NCBI GenBank assembly: GCA_026770585.1
Contig: MU646799.1
Coordinates: 297,969 to 312,149, forward strand
Source of the DNA: Baffinella frigidus
Taxonomy: Eukaryota > Cryptophyceae > Cryptomonadales > Baffinellaceae
Length of the DNA: 14,181 nucleotides
Direction of reading: 5' to 3'
In this document: in pieces, positions 7,307-13,849 of the stretch
Layout: the number at the start of each line of letters is the position of its first letter
How positions within the stretch are numbered: the stretch's first letter is position 1
Position numbers and translations under genes: made by a program
The notes under the pieces: model-generated
The model's input: only the letters and a program-made list of their open reading frames with translations
What the model was told of the DNA's origin: nothing
Database searches by the model: none

Positions 7307-7410
7307 TATCCCTTAAGTGGCGGACGGGCGAATATTTGCCCTAACTCGCCCTAGGCAGGTCCTAGGGCCCTACCGTAGGGCGTATCAGCCTACTCGCCAC
7401 TTACGGGATA
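7307..7410. mobile_element. MITE-like element A, copy 2
   Basis: 104 bp with ends TATCCCTTAAGTGGCGG and the complement of TATCCCGTAAGTGGCGA. The interior contains CCTAGGCAGGTCCTAGGGCC and CCTACCGTAGGG, as in copies at 2829 and 7575. It lies directly against the right end of element B copy 1. AT flanks the trimmed CCCTTAAG-type ends on both sides. Confidence 0.85.
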
Positions 7411-7513
7411 CACACACCCGTAGATTACTCCCATCTCCTCAAGAGTGAGGTGGGCTGTGGCCTTCGATGTGAGTGTAAATAAAAGCACCAAAGCACCAAA
7501 GCACATCGCCTCT

Positions 7514-7568
7514 CAAACCGTGCAGCCGCACGCGGACTCGAATTTGCCGCTCTTCGTTATGTGCGGGG
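7514..7568 (-). pseudogene. proximal truncated copy of the eL18 C-terminal coding end
   Basis: Reads TKSGKFESACGCTV and then a TGA stop, matching [20 protein letters not shown] of RPL18 with an in-frame deletion of five residues. The upstream part goes out of frame (TAA in the NST region). It shares the CTV ending with the copy at 7007. Element A3/B2 begins just beyond it. Confidence 0.75.
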
Positions 7569-7789
7569 TACAGGGATCCCTCAAGTGGCCAGTAGGCTTA
7601 TACGCCCTACCGTAGGGCCCTAGGACCAGCCCAGGACCTCAGGCCCCCAAATTTGGAGGCCTGGTCACTTAAGGGATACCTCGCTCATAAGAAAGCGCAC
7701 CGCCTCAGGACCCTACAGTAGGGCTTTGCGCAGGGCCCTATGGTGGTCATAGGTGTGGTGCGCTTTCTCATGAGCGAGGCACCCCTGTA
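7569..7789. mobile_element. MITE-like element B, copy 2, host of a nested element A
   Basis: The left end TACAGGGAT is separated from its continuation ACCTCGCTCATAAGAAAGC by element A copy 3 (about 7575-7678). The right end GCGCTTTCTCATGAGCGAGG..CCCCTGTA pairs with it. The outer flanks read GGG on both sides, compatible with a 3-bp target duplication. The core contains CCCTACAGTAGGG. Confidence 0.85.
7575..7678. mobile_element. MITE-like element A, copy 3, inside element B
   Basis: Ends ATCCCTCAAGTGGCCAG and the complement of ATCCCTTAAGTGACCAG. The interior has CCCTACCGTAGGGCCCTAGG and a CCCCAAATTTGG palindrome. Removing it with one AT copy restores TACAGGGATACCTCGC, the element B end, so A moved after B. 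Confidence 0.85.
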
Positions 7790-7981
7790 GGGAAATGAGG
7801 CACACTTGCGGAGAAGGACACGCACCGCCCTAGGGTCGTGCAGTAGGGACACGCCTAAGGGTATCTGGGCTAAAAGAACACACCCACAGTCACACTCACA
7901 GATCAGACACAGACGCAGACACCACGCCGGCGGCCGAGAGAGAGAGACACACGTCCGATGCAACAAGGTTTACTATTCCGT
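7790..7981. other. eL18 3' flank
   Basis: Contains a diverged element B-like patch (7797-7850, CACGCACCGCCCTAGGG, CAGTAGGG) and CA/GA-rich DNA. It lies immediately downstream of the RPL18 stop and should include the 3' untranslated region; on the minus strand I see no clear polyadenylation signal. Confidence 0.4.
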
Positions 7982-10404
7982 CTAAACCTTGTAGCCGCAC
8001 GACCCCCGTCGGCCACGCGCCGACTCGAACTTGCGGCTCTTGGTGGAGTTGCGCGTGCGGGGCTTGGTGGTCGAGTGCGGGACACCCGGCGCCTTGCCGA
8101 AGAACTTGTACACCTCGCGTGCCTTCAGCGGGCCGCGGAGGAGCAGGCAGTTGGAGCCGGTCGGCGCGCGGAGCGCGAGCTGATCGAAGGTCATGACCTC
8201 GCCGCCCGCCGCCGTGATGCGCGCGCGCGCGCCGTCGGTGGCGCGGAGGCAGCACACCTGCGGGTGAGACAGGCAAGATCAGGGGTCTGGGGGAGAGAGT
8301 GGAGATCAGGGGTTAGGGTTGAGACAAACAGTGAAGATCAGGGGTCAGGGTGTGTGAAGATCAGGGGTCAGAAGGCGTAGGGGTGAGGGGTGTAAGGTTG
8401 GTGGTTTGTTGTTGGGTTCAGGGTAGGAGGGTTGGGAGAGGGAGCGCACCGTCATCTTAAGCGCGGAGTCGTCAGTCAGGCGGATGTCGTTGGTGATCGA
8501 GCCCACCACAACCGCGATCTTGCCCTCCTTGCCCTGCGGTGTGGTGTTTTGGGTGAGGACGTGGGACTAAGAGATCAGGGTTTGTTGGGGGCCAGGACTT
8601 CAAGGTGAGAGTTGAGTGTTGAGGGAGGTTAGGACTTGGGGATGGTTGAGACTTGAGAGTTGAGGGGGGGTTGAGGGGAAGTGAAGGTCGTTGGTGATGG
8701 AGCCTCACACCTGAGGCTACAAGGGTACCTCGCCCTCAAGAAAACGCACCCCCCTAGGACCCTACAGTAGGTGGGCTTTCTTATGAGCGAGGTACCCCTG
8801 TAGGCTACACCACGACCTTCCCGTCCTTGCCCTGGGTTGTGTCTGGGGTACATCGCTTTATGCTTACCCCGGTTTCGGGTTCATCGCTTTATGCTTACCC
8901 CGAGTACAGTTAACCGAATGGTGCAAGGCGGGCTAGGACTCTACCACTTGGCAGCTATCGGTGTCATTCTCGCAAGGATTTCAGGGCGGGATTTGCTGAC
9001 GTTTGGCGCGTGTTTGCCGAGTGAGAACAAACTTTGGACGGATTCCGCGGGTGACTGCTAAGCGTGAAAGGACTCCATGCCGTAAGTGGGTCGTTTATGA
9101 CCCACGAAGGGTCGTAGCCACCTACGTATCGGCCCAGGTAGAAGCGTAAGAGACTTCTCTCCACTTCAAGGACAGGGGGTCACATTTATCTCCTCGGTTT
9201 AGGGTCCAGGGTCTAGCTAGGGTTTAGAGTTGAGGGGTTGGGGTGCACCTTCATCTCCTTGACGAGCTTGGAGATGGAGACGGGGGGACGGTTCGCACGC
9301 GACCTGGGTTAGGGTGCAGGGTGAGAAAAGGCACAGGGTTGAGGGTGGGAAAAGGCAATAGGGTTTGGTTTATTTATGGTGAGGAAAGGTAAGAGGGTGA
9401 AGGGTGAGGAAAGGTAGAGGGTTCAGGGTGAGGAAAGGTAGAGGGTTTAGGGTGAGGAAAGGTAGAGGGTTTAGGCTGAGGAAAGGTAGAGGGTTTAGGG
9501 TGAGGAAAGGAAGAGGGTTTAGGGTGAGGAAAGGTAGAGGGTTTAGGGTGAAAAAAGGTAGAGGGTTCAACAACAACGTTGAGGGTGTTGGGGTTCTTAC
9601 ATGAAGAGGCGCTTGAGGATCACGGCGTTGAACTTGGCATCCGTGCGGCGCGCCAGGAACCGGTAGAGCTGTCATTAGGGGGGGGCGTCAGCTTCCGCGC
9701 CAGAGGGCAACGTCAGGAAAAGGTAGAGCTGTCAGGGAGGGTCCGGAAACGATGGCGCTGCACCAGGGGGGGGGTGGAACAGAGCACGTCAGAGTCCACC
9801 ACACTACAATTACACACTCCCGAGGCCACTACCAGCACAAGCACTCCCGAGACACGGTGCCGTCTCGCAGAATTCATGCACTCCCACCACCAATACGGTA
9901 GCCTGCCTCGCCCTCTCGCAGCTCGCCTCCCACCGCACCATCCTCCTTGCGGTATTATGGCTCTGTCTCTGTCTATGTGGGCTCACCAATTTGATGAGCC
10001 CGGGTGAGCCCGAGCTCTTTCCCGCTCCCAAGTTGGGATGTGTATCGCTTACTCAGCTTGAGCACTGTGGGTCAACCCGAGCAAGGAAGAGCTAGGCGGT
10101 CGCCGTGTCCCTGCTTCCGAGCAGCTGCTTCGCCCTGCCCTGCACCGTCCGGCTGGTCTTCCCAGGAGAGCGGACAACAGAGGGTTCTGTCCGGGAGGGG
10201 GGGGGGAGGGGAACGGGGCCCGTCAAACTTCACCAAGGGTGTTGGATTTAGGGTTGCCTAGACCACGTTCGGGGTGCAGGGTTTTGAGGTTTGAGGGTTG
10301 AGGAGAACCTTGACAAGGAGCTTGATGTAGACGTTGTCAGTCTTCGGGGCCTTCCTGAACCTGGTCTTGGTCTTCCCCACGGAGCGGTTGCCCTTATCGA
10401 AACC
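7982..10404 (-). CDS. RPL18: 60S ribosomal protein eL18, five coding exons
   Basis: Exons 10404-10309, 9668-9601, 9303-9249, 8533-8450 and 8257-7982 (stop TAG included) join to 579 bases with no frame break: 192 residues, the normal eL18 size once the initiator Met is added. In order they read [20 protein letters not shown].., [20 protein letters not shown].., [37 protein letters not shown].., and [53 protein letters not shown]. These are the conserved eL18 blocks. Every intron is GT..AG, with variable donors (GTTCTC, GTAAGA, GTGCAC, GTGCGC). The protein is a structural component of the cytosolic large ribosomal subunit. The start is unresolved: an in-frame ATG at 10446 would add 14 atypical residues; more likely a short ATG exon lies upstream across a further intron. 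Three of the four introns carry partial exon copies or tandem repeats, listed separately. Confidence 0.95.
8276..8372. repeat. GATCAGGGGT direct repeats in eL18 intron 4
   Basis: Four copies of (A)AGATCAGGGGT[CT] at irregular spacing of about 22-36 bp lie in the last intron of RPL18, mixed with TTAGGG-like DNA. On the gene's sense strand they are C/T-rich (ACCCCTGATCTTC). Confidence 0.65.
8687..8831 (-). pseudogene. second copy of eL18 exon 4 split by element B3
   Basis: From an intact CAG acceptor at 8834-8832 it reads GKDGKVVV, is interrupted by about 100 bp, then resumes as GSITNDL (about 8707-8687). The working exon at 8533-8450 reads [17 protein letters not shown]. The copy lacks two codons in frame, has conservative changes (E to D, I to V) and synonymous ones (GGC/GGG, TCG/TCC), and has lost its 3' part. 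It lies in intron 3, upstream of the working exon. Confidence 0.9.
8718..8802. mobile_element. MITE-like element B, copy 3, inside a duplicated exon
   Basis: 85 bp with ends TACAAGGGTACCTCGCCC and the complement of TACAGGGGTACCTCGCTC. GGC lies on both sides (8715-8717, 8803-8805), a candidate 3-bp target duplication. The core has CCTAGG and CCTACAGTAGG. It interrupts the second copy of eL18 exon 4. This is the shortest B copy and probably closest to an intact one. Confidence 0.85.
8851..9105. repeat. 21-bp direct repeat pair and hairpin in eL18 intron 3
   Basis: CATCGCTTTATGCTTACCCC plus G occurs at 8851-8871 and 8882-8902. Further right GTGGGTC-GTTTAT-GACCCAC (9086-9105) forms a 7-bp hairpin. 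The DNA between (8903-9180) lacks heptamer repeats and differs from the rest of the intron, so it may be inserted. I see no exon in it. Confidence 0.6.
9378..9572. repeat. 24-bp tandem array in eL18 intron 2
   Basis: Eight units of GGTGAGGAAAGGTAGAGGGT plus TTAG, period 24, with few changes. It fills most of the 297-bp intron between exons 9668-9601 and 9303-9249. On the sense strand each unit is CTAAACCCTCTACCTTTCCT plus CACC, that is a CTAAAC-type branch-point-like motif followed by a pyrimidine run. The open frame across it (RKGRGFRV repeated) is an artefact of a period divisible by three. Confidence 0.9.
9709..9728 (-). pseudogene. copy of the 5' edge of eL18 exon 2 with its acceptor
   Basis: CTGACAG followed by CTCTACCTTTTCCTGACG reads LYLFLT against LYRFLA of the working exon, whose acceptor TGACAG|CTCTACC is 60 bp away. 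Homology covers about 25 bp, mostly the splice acceptor and the first five codons. It is the same kind of exon-edge copy as in the ABC1K and saposin-like genes. Confidence 0.6.
9740..10308. other. eL18 intron 1 (by exon order), no exon seen
   Basis: Mixed GC-rich DNA with a G run near 10198-10206 and a short TTTAGGG-like patch at 10248-10300. Open frames exist on both strands but show no family match. It is bounded by the firmly placed exons 10404-10309 and 9668-9601. Confidence 0.5.
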
Positions 10405-10446
10405 CTGGTGAGGGAGCACAGTCAGCCCCTGCGCGCCTGCCTGCAT

Positions 10447-11005
10447 GATGGCCTCCCTGAGATATTCTCCCTGCGATAGTCTCCCTGGGATGCCCAGAGC
10501 TGCCGCCCTGCTCGCCATTGGCCCTGCCCGCCCCGCCCCTCCCGCTCGCCCTGCCTCCTCACGTCACGTGCCCGCTCCACTCCGACCAGCCGCTCCTCTG
10601 CGCTGAGCAGCCGGTAGCACGGCGCCGAGGCCTGCTGGAGACGCTGCTGGGTCGCCGCAGGGATGCTGCTCCAGCACATGGCTGCCCCCTCCAGGCCGCT
10701 CCGCCGGTGCCGCCGCCCCTCCCCAGCCCAGCCGGAAACACCCTGCTGCCCACCGCCGTCCAAGCGGCTGCCGCGCAGAGGTGTCCCTCCAGGACTGCGA
10801 AACCTGACCACAGCAACATCCTGCAACAACAAGACAGGTTCTACGCCCGGGAAGAAGCCCCGGAGCGCTACACAAGGGGCGTGAGCGGGGTTCTCGCCAT
10901 GTTATCTGGCGCACGCGGAGGTCTTTTTTTTCGTAACGTGATCAATCGAGGGGATCTCCAAACCCAAACAAATTTGAAACCAAAATCCACCAAACCTTGA
11001 CGAAA
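10447..11005. promoter_or_regulatory. divergent 5' flank between RPL18 and the saposin-like gene
   Basis: RPL18 is transcribed leftward and the saposin-like gene rightward from this 0.56-kb interval. It is the most GC-rich, least repetitive stretch here and contains CACGTCACGTG (about 10560-10570), an E-box/G-box-like palindromic site. An A-rich leader without ATG (10945-11005, AAACCAAAATCCACCAAACC) runs into the ATG at 11006. The missing eL18 start exon should lie here too. Long overlapping open frames in 10500-10900 are explained by GC content. No TATA box is evident. Confidence 0.55.
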
Positions 11006-12596
11006 ATGCGCGTTCTTTGTGCAACTCTCGCTCTCCTGGCGCTCTTCGCTGTCGCCCAGGCCGTTCCTCTCGCGAAACTCGGGGAGATCCCGGTCCATAC
11101 CTCTCCTCAGGAGCAGGCTGTGACCCCCGTCTGCACCAAGTGCAAGGAAACTGCTGCGCAGATCCAGGTCCTCTCCTAGTCCCCTCTTCCCGTCTCCCTC
11201 AGCGCGTCCGCAGCGCCAGTGCGAGGGCGAACGAGCCTCTGCACCGGAGCTGGCGCGGCAGTCTCTTGCGCGTTGGCACCAGGTGTCGATAGGGTGCAGG
11301 AGGGTGCTTTGCGCGGTTGAGTTGCGGTCGTGACGTAACTGGGTACAGTCTGCGCCACCAAGAGTTTTCGGAACGTCCCACCCCATGAGGGGGGCAAGCA
11401 GCGAATTCCGTGCTGAAACATGGCGCTGTCGCCCTGCGTGATCCGCTCCCTCAAATCAAAGGTTCAGGAGTCGACCAACACCGCCCGAACGGTTCCTCTA
11501 CAGAAGACTAGCACACTCCCCTTTTGCCCTGGCCTTGTGTTGGGGTTCAGGGCCCCACAATAGCGTGCGGGGATCAAAGGGAATGCAACGACCGGGCGGC
11601 GCACATCCTGCAGGGGGTCACCACCCCCTAAGGGAAGCAGGGCTGGCCGCTTCCCTTAACGCTGGAAGATGCCCAGTACCCATCACGCTGCCAGCTTCGA
11701 TGGTACCGTAGGTGTGAGACGGTCAAGGAGGACCTGCACGCACCCTGCACCCTCAACTCTGAATCCTACACCCTTAACCCTCAACCATAACACACGAATC
11801 CTAAACCCCGAACCCCAAACCCCAAACCCTACACCTGGCGCCTCGATGGTACCCTGCACCCTCGACGCTGACGCTTCAATCCCAAGCCCAGGAGTTAGTC
11901 AAGAACCTCAACGCGACCTACGCGCTACCGCTGCAGCAGTCACAAATCCCAGACCCCAAAACCTAACCCCAAAACCTTTAACCCCAGACAAACCCTAATC
12001 AACAACGCGCGAGATTTTTTCCCCTCCAGGACCCTACACACTAAACCTCAAACCCTATCCACAGGAGTCCGTCAATATCCTGAACGCGACCTCTCAACTT
12101 AACCCGAACCCCCAAACCTCAAACTCTCAACCCTATCCGCAGGAGTCAGTCAAGAACCTCAACGCCACCTACGCGCTGCCGCTCCAGCAATTCATGGATG
12201 ACAAGATCTGCGCCCAGATCGTAACCTCTAGACCCCAAACCCTCCCTCACCGCTCAAAAGACTACAAGGTACGCCGGATTTCCGGTGTAACGTGACCAAA
12301 AATTGCTGTCTTTCGCGTGTCTCCTACGAAAAAAACCAATACTTAACTTTAGAATGTTCCTCGTTGTGTTCCGAGTGGTCCCTTACCTGGTCGGTGTGGT
12401 TCTTGGATTGGGGTCGGGGTTTACGGATTACGGTTTGGGGTTTAGGGTTTCGGGGTTTCGGCGGTGCCGCTGCAGCAGTTGATGGCTGACAACATCTGCG
12501 CCCAGATCGTAACCCACCAAGCCCCAAACCTCAAACCCTCCCAACAAGACCCTACACCCCAAACCCTCCCAACCCGGGACGCCCAGATCGTAACCC

Positions 12597-12627
<31 letters not shown>

Positions 12628-13592
12628 CCCTCTCAACCCTGAATCCTTAACCCCCCTCTCAACCCTACACCATCCCTCCCAAGGTCTAGGGTCTACGGTC
12701 TAGGGTCTACGGTTTAGGGGTAAGGATTTAGGGGTTCAGGTTTGGGGTGTAGGGTTTCGGGGTTTCGGGCGCTTCCCCTGCAGCAGTTGATGGATGACAA
12801 CATCTGCGCTCAGATCGTAACCCCCAAACCCCAAACCCTTATTCCTAAACCCTAAACTCTAGACCCGAAACACTGAACCCTCCCAAATCCCTAAACCCTG
12901 AACCCTAAAATCTCCCACATTCCACAGCCATGAACCCTCCCTAATCCCTAGATCCTGAACCCTCCCAACTCCCTACACCCTGAACTCCACACCCTCAACG
13001 TTGGCGGACGCGCTCCCAGCACATAGGGTCTAGAAGAACCCCTAACCCTAACACGAACCCCGATACCAGCAACCGCCGGCCGACGCGGACAAGTGCCGGA
13101 CGACCGTCGACGAGCAGCTCCCCGAGATCTGGGTACCCCCTACACCCCACGCCAGAGGGCTCGAAACATCCACTTTTGACATCTTTCAGGGGAAATTCCT
13201 TGAATACTTAAGTTAACGACGTCACTGACGTGGATAAGGCGTCGGTTTTTCTCGAGACCTCTGGCGTGGCCATTCACCCTTGACCTGGGTAAACCCAGAA
13301 CCATTGCCCCTAATCTGGGTAAACCCTACAGCATTGACCCTAAGCCCTAAACCCGTCAGGGCCTCAACCCTAGAGGGTTGAGGGTTCGGGGACCGGCGGC
13401 GGACAGATCTGGGCAAACCCTACAAACCAACCACCCTAATCTGGGTAAAACCTAAACCATTAACCCTCGATCTGGGTAAATCCTAAACCATACACCCTAA
13501 TCCCGAAACCCTGAATCCTGAACCCTTTAGGGCCCTTTAGGATGTTCGGTTCAGGGCAGTTCCAGCAGATCTGCGCAACCACCACGATTTGG
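11006..13592 (+). CDS. secreted saposin-B-like protein, partial (3' end not resolved)
   Basis: Convincing exons: 11006-11167, 12143-12220 and 13070-13132, all phase 0 with GT..AG introns; a fourth, 13560-13592 (FQQICATTTIW), is tentative. Exon 1 gives a signal peptide (MRVLCATLALLALFAVAQA), a short linker, then VCTKCKETAAQIQ. Exon 2 gives ESVKNLNATYALPLQQ..DDKICAQI, exon 3 QPPADADKCRTTVDEQLPEI. Cysteines fall as CxxC, then 30 residues to C, 11 more to C in a CRTTVDEQLP block like the CKxIVDxYLP of saposins. This fits a saposin-B fold, six-Cys, usually lipid-binding, secreted or lysosomal/vacuolar; the function here is inference. The ATG at 11006 has A at -3. Reading through exon 1 hits TAG within three codons, so splicing is required. 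At least five decayed copies of exon 2 surround the good one. Confidence 0.68.
11612..11658. repeat. two adjacent hairpins in intron 1 of the saposin-like gene
   Basis: AGGGGGT-CACC-ACCCCCT (11612-11629) is followed immediately by TAAGGGAAGC..GCTTCCCTTA (11629-11638 with 11649-11658, perfect 10-bp stem, 10-nt loop). The preceding stretch has CTTGTGTTGGGG..CCCCACAATAG. The remainder of the intron (11168-11890) has no exon I can support; 11740-11830 is CCCTAAACCC-type DNA. Confidence 0.7.
11892..11939 (+). pseudogene. saposin-like exon 2, decayed copy 1
   Basis: After CCCAG it reads ELVKNLNATYALPLQQ, 16 codons of the working exon at 12143-12220, then breaks into CCCAAACC-type DNA, losing the DDKICAQI half and donor. 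Of five differing codons four are synonymous. Confidence 0.9.
12065..12091 (+). pseudogene. saposin-like exon 2, decayed copy 2
   Basis: After CCACAG it reads ESVNILNAT, nine codons, then ends in CTCAACTTAACCC. Acceptor retained; the rest lost. It lies 51 bp upstream of the working exon's acceptor. Confidence 0.85.
12465..12508 (+). pseudogene. saposin-like exon 2, decayed copy 3 (3' half)
   Basis: Reads PLQQLMADNICAQI and keeps the CAGATC|GTAACC donor. The 5' half is replaced by G-rich GGGTTTCGG-type DNA, so there is no pyrimidine tract or clear acceptor. Opposite truncation from copies 1 and 2. Confidence 0.88.
12581..12589 (+). pseudogene. saposin-like exon 2, donor-edge remnant
   Basis: Only GCCCAGATC followed by GTAACCCC, the last three codons plus donor of exon 2, embedded in CCCTCAACCC repeats. 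Short, but identical to the junction of the other copies and in the same relative setting. Confidence 0.6.
12769..12816 (+). pseudogene. saposin-like exon 2, decayed copy 4 (3' half)
   Basis: Reads ALPLQQLMDDNICAQI and keeps the CAGATC|GTAACC donor. All seven differing codons against the working exon differ only at the third position; five are synonymous. Like 12465-12508 it is preceded by G-rich GGGTTTCGGG DNA and followed by CCCCAAACCC. Confidence 0.9.
13147..13269. mobile_element. MITE-like element F, copy 1
   Basis: About 123 bp with ends CCACGCCAGAGGGCTCGA and the complement of CCACGCCAGAGGTCTCGA. It starts 14 bp past the donor of saposin-like exon 3. The interior (CATCCACTTTTGACATC, AAGTTAACGACGTCA) is the reverse complement of copy 2. 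No coding capacity. Confidence 0.85.
13280..13484 (+). repeat. iterated donor-like motif [A/C]TCTGGGTAAA
   Basis: The exon 3 end plus donor (GAGATCTGG|GTACCC) is echoed as CCTGGGTAAACCC (13282), ATCTGGGTAAACCC (13313), AGATCTGGGCAAACCC (13406), ATCTGGGTAAAACC (13440) and ATCTGGGTAAATCC (13469), spaced about 30-90 bp in CCCTAAA-type DNA. They appear to be copies of one splice-donor edge, continuing the pattern seen for whole exons. Confidence 0.65.
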
Positions 13593-13679
13593 GTGAGGGT
13601 CCTTGGCCTAAACCGATTTATCTATTTGAGCGCCTTGTGAGGGCTGAAGTTGGCGGCTTTGTCCCACACCACACGAGGA

Positions 13680-13805
13680 CCACGCCAGAGGGCTCGAGGG
13701 AAACCGACGCGTTATCCACGTCAGATCTCACGCCGTTAACTTACGTATTCATGGGATTCCCGTTGAAAGATGTCAAACGTGGATGTTTCGAGCCCTCTGG
13801 CGAGG
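13680..13805. mobile_element. MITE-like element F, copy 2 (opposite orientation)
   Basis: Ends CCACGCCAGAGGGCTCGA and the complement of ACCTCGCCAGAGGGCTCG. The interior AAACCGACGCGTTATCCACG..GATGTCAAACGTGGATG is copy 1 read on the other strand, moderately diverged. It lies 88 bp after the tentative fourth exon. Confidence 0.85.
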
Positions 13806-13849
13806 TGTGTTTCCAGTAACCTTTTGGAGGTCGGGCCCCTCTTGAGATA

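Noticed and set aside
8871-8902. Prokaryotic-type operator from the 21-bp direct repeats
   Set aside because: Located inside a eukaryotic intron; better read as a local duplication.
9404-9604. Open frame of repeated RKGRGFRV
   Set aside because: Produced by a 24-bp tandem repeat inside an eL18 intron.
10422-10446. ATG at 10446 as the eL18 start
   Set aside because: It is in frame but would add MQAGAQGLTVLPHQ, unlike any eL18 N-terminus I know, and a good CAG acceptor sits right before the conserved sequence. Left unresolved, not called.
10518-11000. Long overlapping open frames in GC-rich DNA
   Set aside because: Several frames on both strands are open together, none shows a family motif, and the interval is the divergent 5' flank of two identified genes.
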